Below are positions 34,657-45,400 of a stretch of DNA of 64,000 nt, piece after piece. The notes under the pieces are model-generated. The model searched no databases and was not told the DNA's origin. It saw nothing but the letters and a program-made list of their open reading frames with translations. The stretch comes from Galerina marginata (taxonomy: Eukaryota > Basidiomycota > Agaricomycetes > Agaricales > Galerinaceae): contig JAECYW010000003.1 in NCBI GenBank assembly GCA_023014335.1, positions 62,001-126,000 of the forward strand, written 5' to 3'. A program made the position numbers and the translations under genes. Positions within the stretch are counted from its first letter, which is position 1. Each line of letters opens with the position of its first letter.

Positions 34657-36594
34657 CTACCTCTTACCAGCGCCTGAACGAGTGCGCCCTGCAGTTCCTT
34701 TTCCATTCTTCGCCTTCTTCGGAACTGGCGGCTGGGGGGTGCCATCTTCCTCCTCTTCGCGGTCAGATTCCTCGGGGCCGTCCTTACGTTTGGCAGGTGT
34801 GAGCGCGGGCGCCGGATCCGCAGAAACCCTGGAGGCCTTGCGTTTAGAGGACCCGGCCACCGGGGGGACATCGTCTCCAATATCGGGTAGCGGTCGTACC
34901 GATGTATCCGCCTGTGTGATGGACGAGTCGGTTGGAGACGGTGCGCCGGGGGGTGCAGTGGCGTGAGAGTCGAGGGCGGATGCAGCAGCTCCATGGTCTT
35001 CCAGGGCTGGAACCAAGGGAGGAGACGCCCCCTTGTTGGGCGCTGACGAGTTGGGGGGAGGGGCGGGGGCCGCCGCTGCAGATTCAACGGGTGCGGGGTC
35101 CGCGGGCAGCTGGCGAACGGGTGCGGGGTCCGTGGGCAGCTGGCGAACGGGTTGTGCAGATTGGGGAGCGGTCTCCTGAGCCCCAGTTTCGGTGGAATTG
35201 ACATGGTCTACGGGAGGTGGAGGCCTCTGGCGAGTCGAAGGTTCTCCGGGAGTGGGGCGGAGGGGACGCGGCGCCCGGGAAAGCACGAGCTTCCTGACCT
35301 CTTCGTGCTTTTTATCCATGTCCTCCTCGTGTGCCTTGAAGATGGCCTCCAAGCCATCGACGGCTGCCCGAGCGTCCTTCTGATTCGCCTCGACGGTTTC
35401 CTCCAGTGCGTTGACTTGATCCTGAAGGGCCTCGACATCTCGTTGGAGCTGCCAGTTCTGATCGCGGATCAAGCGCGAAGTCAGGTATATCCCGGTCAGA
35501 AGCTCGCCGACCGTCATGAGACAACCTTCCTCCACCTCCTCGGCCCCCACAAGATCTACCTCTTCGTTAAACCGGGCAAAGAGAGCCACGGGGACCGGAG
35601 TCTCCAAACCCATGGTATTGAGTTTGGCGAACGGGCACCGCTGCTTCTTGTTCTTGCACGCCTGACACGCGGCGCCCTGACGCTCGGTAAGGTCCTCCGC
35701 TACCATGCACTTACCACTGACCTTCTTGCAGTTTGCGCACGGTTCGTCGGCCTCCGTCCATGTGGTGACCTTCGGGGCGTGTTTCTTCGAAATCTTCGCC
35801 AAAGCCGTCCCGGCGGCCCGCGCGCGAGCGTGCTTCAAGGGGGCCGCTTCATCCTCCGACTTCTCCTCATCAACGTACTCGTCCTCGTCGCTGTCCCCTT
35901 CCTCACTGGGCTCTGGAGGGGGCGCAGCTTTTGATTTCCCCGACGACTTCCCTTCTGCAGTCGGTTTCGCAGCGGCAGAGGGTCGAGCTTTCGGGGGGCC
36001 GCTTTTGGGAGGTGGGACTGGATCGGCCTCCGTGTCGGATTTCACGATGGGTGCACTTTTGACCACCTTTTTCTTTTTGCTCTCAACGGGGGCGGGGGCG
36101 TCGGCTTCTTTACTGGCGGAGGCCTTTTTCGTCGAACCAGCCTTCCGACCTGCTTCGGTTGCCGTGGGTGCCTTTGTGTTCGCCGCCGCGCTGGCTTTTT
36201 GCTTCGTGACAGGGGCGGGGACGGCGGCTGGTGGAGACACTTCGGTGGGAAGCTCCCCGTTGTTCCACCGAGCAATGATGCTCTGCAACTTCTCCCGGTC
36301 GGGGGGGGTGGGCTTCTGGAAAGCGCGCACGGTGTAGTCGAATAAGCGCCATTTGGAGACGATGCACTGGGCCCAGGCCTCGTTTAAGCGTGCCTTTGCA
36401 TGTTTGTCAGTTCCAAGCATGCTAATCGCAGAAAAAAAACTTACCGCCGTCGTGGTCAATAGGGAAACATTCGAAGCAAACTCCTCCTTATGCTCCACCA
36501 GGGCGCAGAGGCTCTTCTCCCAGTTGCCCGTCTCCTTGACGAGGGCGGATGTGGGGGGTTTTGTAGGACCAGAAGCAGCGGCAGCGGGAGGCAT
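34657..36594 (-). CDS. KDZ element accessory protein 3, Zn2Cys6-like with coiled coil, 645 aa
   Basis: Probable nuclear DNA-binding or regulatory protein. It is one uninterrupted 645-codon frame. Residues 1-110 are helical and ordered (NWEKSLCALVEHKEEFASN, WAQCIVSKWRLF). A long disordered Lys/Pro/Ser/Glu region follows. Then comes a cysteine cluster at C286, C289, C296, C310, C313 and C320, spaced C-x2-C-x6-C-x13-C-x2-C-x6-C, as in fungal Zn2Cys6 binuclear clusters (ACQACKNKKQRC for the second half). Directly after it, LIRDQNWQLQRDVEALQDQ and onward (about 372-438) has heptad spacing of a coiled coil, the usual dimerisation arrangement. The tail is Pro/Ala-rich with a nearly exact tandem VRQLPTDPAP/VRQLPADPAP repeat. 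A possible 23-bp GT-AG pair near 36424-36446 is too short to be an intron. It is divergent from accessory gene 4 across 200 bp. Confidence 0.75.
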   Translation of the reverse strand: MPPAAAASGPTKPPTSALVKETGNWEKSLCALVEHKEEFASNVSLLTTTAVSFFSAISMLGTDKHAKARLNEAWAQCIVSKWRLFDYTVRAFQKPTPPDREKLQSIIARWNNGELPTEVSPPAAVPAPVTKQKASAAANTKAPTATEAGRKAGSTKKASASKEADAPAPVESKKKKVVKSAPIVKSDTEADPVPPPKSGPPKARPSAAAKPTAEGKSSGKSKAAPPPEPSEEGDSDEDEYVDEEKSEDEAAPLKHARARAAGTALAKISKKHAPKVTTWTEADEPCANCKKVSGKCMVAEDLTERQGAACQACKNKKQRCPFAKLNTMGLETPVPVALFARFNEEVDLVGAEEVEEGCLMTVGELLTGIYLTSRLIRDQNWQLQRDVEALQDQVNALEETVEANQKDARAAVDGLEAIFKAHEEDMDKKHEEVRKLVLSRAPRPLRPTPGEPSTRQRPPPPVDHVNSTETGAQETAPQSAQPVRQLPTDPAPVRQLPADPAPVESAAAAPAPPPNSSAPNKGASPPLVPALEDHGAAASALDSHATAPPGAPSPTDSSITQADTSVRPLPDIGDDVPPVAGSSKRKASRVSADPAPALTPAKRKDGPEESDREEEEDGTPQPPVPKKAKNGKGTAGRTRSGAGKR

Positions 36595-36794
36595 AGTCGA
36601 TGTTGGGGGGAAGAGATAGGATTGTGGTTGTCAGGAATAGAATGCCGTCGAAACAGTCGTTTGTGGAAATTGAACATCGGCCAAACTTGAGCAAATTGTG
36701 TCACGTGCTCGCGCCCGCGGCCACCATCTCAATTTAAACGGAACTTCAATTCTAATCGGATTCTGTGATGGAAAGATAACTTCGTCTTGCATTG
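36595..36794. promoter_or_regulatory. Short divergent promoter between KDZ accessory genes 3 and 4
   Basis: 200 bp separate the two start codons. No strong TATA box stands out. The compact spacing suggests joint control of the Zn2Cys6-like and proline-repeat genes. Confidence 0.45.
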
Positions 36795-38448
36795 ATGCTC
36801 CTCAGTCAATCTGTTCCAGCCAAAAAAGAAGACAATCCCTCTGCATTACAAGTACTGACGCGCGCACTCGAAGATCTGGAATCAAACAAGGCCGACTTCA
36901 AAGCACTACTCTCTCGGCGGCCGGAAAGACCAATGAAAGCACGCTCTCGTTTGCCACATTCTAGTAAGTTCGTTCATAGCCCGGTCACCGCAGTCTCTTA
37001 ACAACTTCAAAATTTAGAGCGACCTGCCCGAGGTTCGAAGAAAATGCAATCAGTTGAAGGTCAGTGAAACAAACAGGTTTTTAGTTGTCGTTTACATGCA
37101 ATCTAGATACACAAGTCACTCGACAATTGCCTGACTTGTTGAGCGATGAAGAGGCCCTTGATGCGGTGCCCGGGAGGCATTTACCTCCGGTGCCCGACCA
37201 ATTCAGCGAGGACGAGGTACCCGGGAGGCCTTTACCTCCCATGCCTGACACCAGCGACGAGGTACCCAGGAGGCCTTTACCTCCAATGCCTGATAACTTT
37301 AGCGACGATGAAGCACCTGCCAGGAATTTACCGCCAATGCCTGCGACATTAAGAGACGTGAGGCCTTTACCCACGGCGCCCGACTCACAGAGCGAGGACG
37401 AACAACCAACAAGGCCTTTGCCTCCGGCGCCCGAGTCACCTAGCGAGGCTGTACCTACCAGGCCTTTACCTCCCATGCCAAGTGATGAAGTTAGGCATTC
37501 GGCTGCCACCAAAGGCAAGGGCAAACAAGTTCGGCTACCTTCTACTAGTCGCTCTCCACCGTCAAAGCTTCATACTCGTAGGCTGCCGGATGTGAATTTC
37601 AGTGAGTAACATTTAATTTTCTTTGGCCGCAAACTGATGTTCTCCAGGTGAGGATGAATGTTCAAATTCGACAGGTCAAGGTCGCAAGCTGCCTTCTTTT
37701 GAATCATCGGAAGACGAACATGATTCCAAGGACCAAAATTCGTCAGGCATCCGTCGTTTTGGGAGGATAGAAGGTGCTCCTGGTACGCTGCAGCCTTGTT
37801 ATATTATCACCACTGTTGAACCTGATTCTATATATTCACAACAGACATGCAAATTGATACGTCTAAGGTTGAGAAAATTCTCAGTATGTTTCATGTCGTC
37901 TCCTACCTTCTACGCTGAATATTAGCAGATACGACAGGACACGCGGTAACCAAGTCCCGGCTTCCGGGTTTCGTCGACAAGGTTATAGCAAGTGACGCTT
38001 TCCCCCCCCACACCAAAAACTTTATTCCCCCTCCGGAGGCCGCTCATCCCCGCAACAGGAACGTGGCGAGCAGGGTGGCCGGGCCTATGGATGATGTATC
38101 GCCAGGTCAACGACCTCTGAAGCCCTCCGATCTTAACCTCGACACTACACAGGGGCCAGGAAACTTTCATCCACCCGCCACCTTTGTATGTTCCTCAGCC
38201 TATTTTACAGACTGATCCTAGTACTTATATTTGGCCGATCGAAGCACTATACCAAGGAACAGCTGCACAACATCCATCTGGGTGTCGAAGAGGCTGAGCT
38301 CAATGTAACGAGCTATCACAACAGGCTGTGTGTTATAGCCTCGGCGCGCCGGAACCAGTTACAGGCCGAAATGATGTCGGTGAGGCGTTTGGAAATGGTC
38401 CGGGCTGAGTTGGACGACATCGAAAATCTTTTGAAACCCTGGCTGTAG
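36795..38448 (+). CDS. KDZ element accessory protein 4, proline-repeat protein, 446 aa
   Basis: Function unknown. Seven exons: 36795-36963, 37018-37059, 37107-37601, 37648-37782, 37845-37883, 37929-38185 and 38245-38448. They give 446 aa in frame. Residues 94-196 hold seven units of the pattern RPLPPMPD followed by an acidic spacer (FSDDE-like), each 13-20 residues long. The unit looks like an SH3/WW-type ligand with acidic, possibly phosphorylated linkers. The C-terminal 70 residues are a charged helix (KEQLHNIHLGVEEAELN, RRLEMVRAELDDIENLL), likely a coiled coil. One intron is only 39 bp from the next and exon 5 is 39 bp. The last intron acceptor (GATCGAAG) was chosen because it keeps the frame; alternatives were too short. 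It lies next to the right terminal repeat. Confidence 0.65.
37165..37480 (+). repeat. Seven coding tandem repeats (RPLPPMPD plus acidic spacer)
   Basis: Imperfect coding repeat of about 39-60 bp built on AGGCCTTTACCTCC followed by a CCTGAC-like end. It encodes seven proline-rich units in accessory protein 4. Unit variation is mostly in the spacer, so the core is under constraint or was copied recently. Confidence 0.85.
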
Positions 38449-38624
38449 TAAAATTTTCTTTTTACAATGTGACATACAATGAGATTTGCTCGACGGATAA
38501 ACTACAACAACCACATAAGTGCAACCAAATACATGAGCCATCCGGGGAGCGGGGCCCTGAGCAATTTTATCAGGCCGATGAAATATTGATTATGCGGCCC
38601 CCAAGAAAAACTGTATGTGTTCTG

Positions 38625-39145
38625 ACGACCGCGTAATCGGGGGCCGCAACAATAATCAGCTGGTAAGAACGGCACCCAACCAATATTTATGCTGGCCGCC
38701 GCGGTGCCCAACCGGCAGCCGTCCTAAAATATAGTCAATACCCAGCGGGTCCCGATTAGTACGTCCACCCTAACGGTGCCCGACCAATATTTATGCTGGC
38801 CACCGTGGTGCTCAACCGGCAGCCGTCCTAAGATATAGTCAATACCCAGCGGGTCCCCGTTAGTACGTCCACCCCTAACGGTACCCAACCAATATTTATG
38901 CTGGCTGCCGCGGTGCTCAACCGGCAGCCGTAATAGAAAATTGCAAATCCGGCGGGTCCCCGTTAGTGGGAGAGCCCTGTCCGATCGGACCCGTCTCATA
39001 TGCTACTTCGTAGCCAATCCGATCGGATCCATCTCTTATGCTACTTCCTAACAAAATTGATCGGTCCGACTGAACCCGTTTACTATGCTACTTTTTTGAT
39101 CGGTGTATTTCTGTATACTATGTACTTATACTACTGTCCCATGTG
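38625..39145 (-). repeat. KDZ right terminal inverted repeat with subterminal repeats
   Basis: Inverted counterpart of 25657-26130, ending CTACTGTCCCATGTG. It is longer than the left end because it carries one additional copy of the roughly 105-bp subterminal unit (three GGTTG-type units here, two on the left). Frames open through these units (for example 38724-38999) appear at both ends and are translations of the repeat, not genes. ACGGTGC at 39146-39152 follows. Confidence 0.9.
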
Positions 39146-40450
39146 ACGGTGCCGGCAAGTTTATTTCAGCTTCAGCTCACTCTTTCCACCGGTCTCATCA
39201 TTGTTATTTCAGTACTCTAGACTCGACTACAGTACGTCTTTGCCACTCCGTCCACGTACCCCCATTCGACTTTCAGATGTATTATCGGGATTCCAGCTTA
39301 GTATTTTGGTGCAGTCTTTCACCGCTGCACAGATCCCTATATGTGGAATTGAATATTTTCGTTCCAATGACGAGCAAGGAAAGCTATAACGAAAATAACA
39401 ATTACACCTACTCCTTGCCGTTTTTTGAGGACGAAGGTGCCAACGCTAGCAAGGTTATCGATGGCGCCACGAGTTCCCATGTGGTATGACTGCCTTTCTT
39501 ACGTCGGCGAGGTTAATCTGACGACTTTGACTTCATCTTCGTCCTCTTTTTACATCACTTCGGCAGAGCGATCCAATCAGAAAACTTCGGTACACGTAGT
39601 TCGCACTTTTGAACTTTGCTTCTTGGTCTTCGACAGATCATACCCTCTTGTATGGTTTTCCCGGCCTTTGCAGCTTATCATATTTCGCATTCAAGTCCTC
39701 CTCCCTTTCAAAGTTTATTGGGGATCAGGCACTGCAGGATTATGTCCTCATTGGTCCGCTTTCCAGATCGTCTCCCAAAAACTCGCCGACGAAATGAGGC
39801 TGGAAGTCTGATATGGCTCACATCAGACATGACGGTAAAGGCAGCAAGATTCTATGCATTTTACGCATCAGCTTTTCACCAGCTGGTTCATAACATAAAT
39901 TCATTTCAAAAAAAGTTACGTGGTAAACAGGTTACCGAGACGGGAACGTGAGTCGAGGAGACAACAAATTTAACGCAAGAATAGGCATCGATACCTAAAC
40001 GTTGCGAGTGTATATATAGATAAATTTCCATTATTTCGTCTTCACTCTAAGCGGACGTCAGCATCTACTCATTCACGCGAGAAAGGAAAGTGAGATACCC
40101 AACGATAAAGCTTCATTTCTACCTGCACCCCAGCCCGACAGGACCTTCCATACAGAATCCGCCAATTTTGTTTGGAATCGGCTCAAGCAGGGAGGATAGA
40201 GATGTGTGCCAGCTCCTCCCACTCTAGTATTCTGAGAAACGCGGTGGACAATGTCAGTCACAGTCAGTGAAAGACGCTGGCGGCTCATTTGGGATGGTAT
40301 CCACGACGACGATGACGAAGATGGCTTTGAACAAGGAGATTTGTCTGTACTATCCGAGTACCGCGCCAACATCTTCATCCCCAGTAGCCCATTTAAAGGC
40401 TAGCAGGTTCCTCTCAGTAGATATACTCTCAACAGTGCCCGATAACTCTA
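39146..40450 (+). repeat. Repeat family A, copy 2, right half, running into a family B start
   Basis: It starts with the duplicated ACGGTGC and continues as CGGCAAGTTTATTTCAG, matching copy 1 from about 18283 onward and copy 3 (49.7-51.65 kb) in its later part (for example TGGTTCATA.CATAAATTCATT near 39885). From about 40020 it matches the beginning of the family B modules at 51.66 and 58.14 kb (ACGAGAGAAA-like then GACATACCCAAC-like). No gene is supported. 40451-40951 is the upstream region of the next gene. Confidence 0.7.
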
Positions 40451-40951
40451 GATTTACTGTAAATTTCTTTTAATGCCGCTTTACCAAGACCTGGTAGCTT
40501 TTCTGACCACGTTTCGAGGTTTCCGTGGTTTTTCGAGGTTTCCAAGATTTTTGTAGATAGTTTCTGAGTCGAGTGTCTGTGAAAAAGGACTTGAGTTTCC
40601 GACTAACCTGGTTTCCAGGTTTTTTCGTCATTTTTTGAGGTTTCCTGGGTTCTAAAACCTCTTGAAACCTAAACTACCAACTGCTGATGTGGTCTGGCAA
40701 TGATTCCCTCAGTAAGCACGTGGATCAATTTCCTTGGGAATAAATCTGTCGCATATCAATATAGAATAGTCAGTGATCGACGGACACTGACGAAAGACTT
40801 AGAATGGTTTACCCGCTATTTAAAGTGGCCCGCTTCACAAGTACATTCGTCCATTCCGCCTTGCGTTTCGGCTAAAATCCTGCATTATTCTCTCGCCCCT
40901 CACGTCCATTTCCAATTTACGAATTCAATCGCGATCCGAGGAACAACTTTT

Positions 40952-41962
40952 ATGATGACAAATACACCTACAAATAAAATCGACGATCGTGACTCACTTG
41001 TGGTCTATACGCCCAAAAACAGCTGGACGAGAGCAGGAACTGGTTTAGAGAGTGGCGGTACCTCGACGTTTACGAATGAAGTTGGGGCAACGGCCAGCAT
41101 AACATTTGAAGGCAGGCTTCTAATCCCATTTCTCATCGGAAACGTCTCCTGACATTTGGAGTCACAGGTATTGGCATCGGCGTATGGGGAACGATTCAAG
41201 CGCTTGTTCCTGTTATGCCGCCCTTCGTACTGTCGTCTTACAGCGTCGATGACGGACCGGCATCAATATTTAACGCCACGGACCAGGCTGATTATCAATT
41301 CCAGAAAAATATCTTTCAATCTGTCCCACTGGAGCCTGGCTCTCATACCCTCGTCGTAACTCACCTGGCTAACAATGCGACCTTCTCCATCGATTATTTC
41401 TCCGTTTTCCTTCCGAATTCTCCTAGCACCTTGCTCCCCACTTCGTCTTCGTCTGCTTCATCGTCTTCCAATTCATTTTCTTCTCAAACAGCTTCCAACA
41501 GTTCAACTCCAACTAGAGCCGGTGCAAAATCTCACTCGTCTACTAGGCTTATCGGAGGAATCGTCGGCGGTTCACTAGCCGGTCTTGGTGTAATTACAAT
41601 TATTTTCTTTATATTTTGGCACCGTCGCATGAGAGTAATAAAAAGGGAACAGGAACGTGAGTAAATTTCCATTGTTCTTTGTTAACGCTAAGAAAAACAA
41701 ACTCTGAAAAAATGTTTCAGTTACTGAGGTTCTGCCGTACCCTACACTCTTCATCCCAGTAATACCTTCACGACAAGACAACCTTCAGAGCGCAAGTACC
41801 CAACCAACGACTTCTTCCCTAAGTCTATATACTGCAATTCCACAATCTCAGAGAGTTATACCGCCATCTAAGGCTACTCGACGAGCACAGTATCCGTCAA
41901 ATCAGTCCGTTCTACATGAAAACTCCTTCTCTTATTCAAGCCCACCGGGATATGAACCGTAA
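40952..41962 (+). CDS. Single-pass membrane protein with jelly-roll ectodomain, 296 aa
   Basis: A common Agaricomycete family of unknown role. Three exons (40952-41111, 41168-41656 and 41721-41962) give 296 aa. The N-terminal 150 residues form a galactose-binding-like beta-sandwich with the family marks IDDRDSLVVY, TSTFTNEVGATASITFEG, GVWGTIQ, SYSVDDGPA and HTLVVTHL. A Ser/Thr-rich, probably O-glycosylated stalk follows (about 160-195). Then comes a Gly-rich transmembrane helix (IGGIVGGSLAGLGVITIIFFIFW) with a basic stop-transfer HRRMRVIKR, and a cytosolic tail ending SSPPGYEP. The first intron uses a GC donor (GAAG/GCAGGC), which is needed to keep the frame. The Met before TNTPTNKIDDRD was chosen as start; the frame is open further upstream to 40700, so a longer N-terminus is possible. 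No classical signal peptide is seen, as is usual in this family. Confidence 0.85.
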
Positions 41963-42412
41963 TGTGTACTTACAAGCTCCTTCAATCCTTTTCGTTCAGC
42001 CTTACTCATGAAGCTGTAGAATGAAGGGCTCGGATGCGATGGAAATTGGAACTTGTGAGGACGGTTAGGAAAGGAGCGACATAATACACACATATTCCAT
42101 GCGTCATCCAATGACCGTGCTCCTTAACAGACGCCCTCTGCCGTCCAAGGGAGTATTAATAAAGGATCGTTATAATTAGAACCGTAGATAAAGATAGATC
42201 ACCCCTATAATTAACCTTCGGCAAACGGGCACCAATTACCGAAAATCGCACGGGTGACATGCGCAGTGCGACCGTGCCTTGCCACATTCGTCTTTTCCTC
42301 TCCTCCCCTGCTATGTAACCTCCTCTCCATGTCCAACTTCCCATAATACCTGAGCTTATAAACGTCTCTTTCTCTTCGCTGGAGGCCCACACACGCTGAT
42401 CTCGTGGCCTGG
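41963..42412. promoter_or_regulatory. Promoter region of psd2 with TATA box
   Basis: 450 bp between genes. TATAAA at 42357-42362 lies 51 bp before the start codon of the decarboxylase gene, a credible core promoter element. Otherwise nothing is seen. Confidence 0.5.
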
Positions 42413-45400
42413 ATGTCTGTCCCCACCCCAGCGCCAACATCCGCGACGGTTCAGAAGAGGACCAAACTTCAGCGCGTGTTGAAGGCGGCGGGACGTTTAC
42501 CGCGATTTCCAGGGATAAATCTCAAGGCTGGGTTGCGTAGCGGCGTTGGCGTTGGAAGGAATAACAACCTGTCGCCTAGTCCTGGAGAGACGCCCGTCGT
42601 GGTGCTGAAACTACGTGTGTTAGGATGTTCGGACCTTTCAACGAAAGCTTCGATTAATCCGTGAGTTATATTACAATTGAACTGAATTCATGACGAAGTT
42701 GATGAACTGACTTAATATTCTTTGCTCAGGTTCGTCGTCGTCTCCGTATTGAACAAAAAATCGAGCACGCCAGTGGCCAAACGGACCATCAACCCCGTTT
42801 ACGCCCAAGACACCACCTTCGATTTTCCGATATACCTTTCCCTCGGGGACCGCCTTGGGATCGTGGAGCTCGTCGTTTGGGATAAGCAAACACTGACGAA
42901 GGAGTACATAGGCGAGGTTTCTATACCTGTCGAAGATTGGTTCGGAAAGGTTGAAGACGGGAAGGAGAAGGAGCGAATGTTTGGGTTTGACCAACCTGGA
43001 AATGTGGTACGAGTCTTTTATCGTTTTGACTTTTTATGTATCCACAACTCATATCACCCCTCAGCCTTTCTCTCTCGACCTTGTCTCTACGCGAACCAAG
43101 GTCCAAACTACGGGCAGCATCCAAGTTAAACTCGGATTCGCGCCAGTTACCGACGCTGACCCCCAGAACTCCGTAGCATTCGAAGACGTTTACGCCGAAC
43201 TTCTACGACGTAAACGACCCTCGTTGATCTCTGTCCCACCTGTAAGCCCCTTTCCCCATTTCTGCTTTTTCACATTCATCGCTCATCACTCTCCTTTTCT
43301 TTCATTCTAACAGACGGAAGGCGTCGGTACCATTCGCTCTCGCCCCGGCGCACTAGTCTCAATTCAATATGAAGACGACGGCGGGATTTCCTCTGACTCG
43401 GATTCAGTTGATGAGAACGAGGACGAAAATGAAGGAGGAAGTAGTCCTCCTGAACCCAAACCCGCCCCGAAGGTTTTACTCGACATATATACCCCGCCCT
43501 CAACGGCAACCTCAGTTACCTCGACCTCAACCTCCTCGGTCCCGGAGCTGACGACCATCGTGACGAAGCTCGAACCCAAGTCCTATCCCAAGTCTGCCCA
43601 GCGGAGGGTGGCGCTTCCTAGCACACCGTTCAGGCTGCCAGTGCCCGCGACGGAGCTTGGCGGGTCGCCAGTTTCACCTACGTCAAACAACCCCTCCTCG
43701 CCACATTTCACCAGAGAATCGGAAGATACCCTGACCACGTCGGCCCCGTTAGCCTCCACCTCCACCTCCACCCCCGCCCTTTCCTCCTCGTCCCCATCCA
43801 TAGCGACGAGGTTCATCCCAAAAACGATCTTGCGCAGGTTTTTGGGGCTAGCGGGTGCTGGGACCGCTATTAGAGTCGACGCTGGAGCTCAGGCACCGCC
43901 ATCCCAAAACGTGGTTGACGCAGACGCAGCAGCACGATACGACGTGGCATCAGCATTAGCAAAACCATCTCTACCCCAGCCTGCGCCTGCGCCTCCTGAG
44001 CTAACCAATGGTGTTCCTAATCATCTGCTCGACGGAATCGTCAACGGAGTAGGAGTTGGAGGCGGGCTCTCCATCTCGGGGGTTGGTCCGTCTGTCGACC
44101 TGGCTGCCGCCGCCGCCACTGCTGGAGGAGGGGGTACGAAGTGGAAGAGTGATTGGGAATCAAAACACGCGAACGATATCGTTGGTGTTGTGGTTTTGGA
44201 GGTGGAAGGCGCGGATGATCTACCTGAATGGCCAAATGGTATGTTCCTCTTTTTTTTCTTTCTTTCTTTCTTCCTCGTTTGCTTGAGTCTCATTCCTTCG
44301 ACCCATTTAACATTCTACAACTTTTATGTTCTCGTTTTCTGCCCTTTTTGTCTTGTTCTCCGTTTCGTCGTGATCGGTTTAACGATGTTTTTAACCCTTT
44401 CGTCATATTCCTCACTAAATTTTCTTTTCATATTCTCGAATCAAAAAGCTAATACACTCCTCTAGCCACGCATACAGGCTGGGACATGGACCCTTTCGTC
44501 GTCGTCGCCTTCTCAAAAAAGGTCTTCCGCACCCGCGTCGTCAGGCATTCGCTCAACCCCGTCTTCGACGAGAAGCTCTTCTTCCACGTCCGCCGCTCCG
44601 AAACCGGCTTCCAGGTGCAGTTGACAGTGCTCGACTGGGACAAACTCTCCGCGAACGACCTCGTAGGAGACGCTACCTTCGGGGTGAAGGAGCTGATTGA
44701 TGACGTGGCGAAGCCTGATGAGGAGACCGGGCTGTATGCGGTTGGAGATGACGGCGAGCAGACGAACGGTGGGAAGGATAGGATGAAGGAATTCAAGTTG
44801 GAGCTGGCGACGATCAAGGACTTGCCCGGGGGTGTGAAACCTGTTATCCGATTTCGGTACGTTTGACTTCCTTTCGTGTTTTTTTCTTGCGTTGACTTAT
44901 TCCATTATTCAGTGCACAATACCATCCCTACGACGAACTACGCCAGCGCTTCTGGCGGCACTACCTCGCCCAATACGACACGGACAACACAAGCACCCTG
45001 TCCCGCCTCGAACTCACAGCCATGCTCGATTCGCTAGGATCCACTCTCAGCCGTTCAACTCTATCCACGTTCTTCACTCGATATGGCAAGGACCCGAAAA
45101 TCGACGAGATCAGCATCAATCAAGCTATTATATGCCTCGAGGAACAGCTGACGCATCCACGAGAGGAGCTGGACGTGAATGAGGTGGATGACGTGGCCGC
45201 CAGCAGCACTGCCGAGCCGGTCGTGATGATAGTTGGCGATCATGGGGAGGAGGTTAAGCTCGATTTGGATTTGAGCTTCGGGGCAATGCATTTCTCTGGC
45301 CCGCCGCATGTGGTTCTGAACGGGGCCGTACACACGACGCAGCCTATGCAGATGCTGTTGGAGCACGCTGCTGCTGGTGTTGGCGGTACTGCTGCCATGG

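Larger units (their letters stand above)
25657..39145. mobile_element. Complete KDZ-superfamily DNA transposon, 13.5 kb, five genes
   Basis: A full-length element with long terminal inverted repeats (about 25657-26130 and 38625-39145), a 7-bp target duplication (ACGGTGC) and a complete CxC2-KDZ transposase. Gene order left to right is: acidic accessory protein (minus), transposase (minus), lysine-rich accessory protein (plus), Zn2Cys6-like protein (minus), proline-repeat protein (plus). There are two divergent promoter regions (31988-32539 and 36595-36794). The outer 200 bp or so of the two ends look identical and the next 150 bp nearly so. With every reading frame open, this points to a very recent insertion. 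KDZ elements (Kyakuja, Dileera, Zisupton) are known to be expanded in Agaricomycetes. The accessory set here is what is unusual. Confidence 0.93.

Noticed and set aside
35152..36337. Plus-strand frames of 260 and 210 codons
   Set aside because: Antisense shadows of the Zn2Cys6-like gene, caused by its GC-rich codon use.
36424..36446. Possible intron (GTAAGT to TTAG) in the Zn2Cys6-like gene
   Set aside because: 23 bp is too short for splicing and the frame is open through it.
25657..39145. TET/JBP dioxygenase, sometimes linked to KDZ elements in mushrooms
   Set aside because: None of the four accessory proteins shows an HxD...H iron-binding core; not present in this copy.
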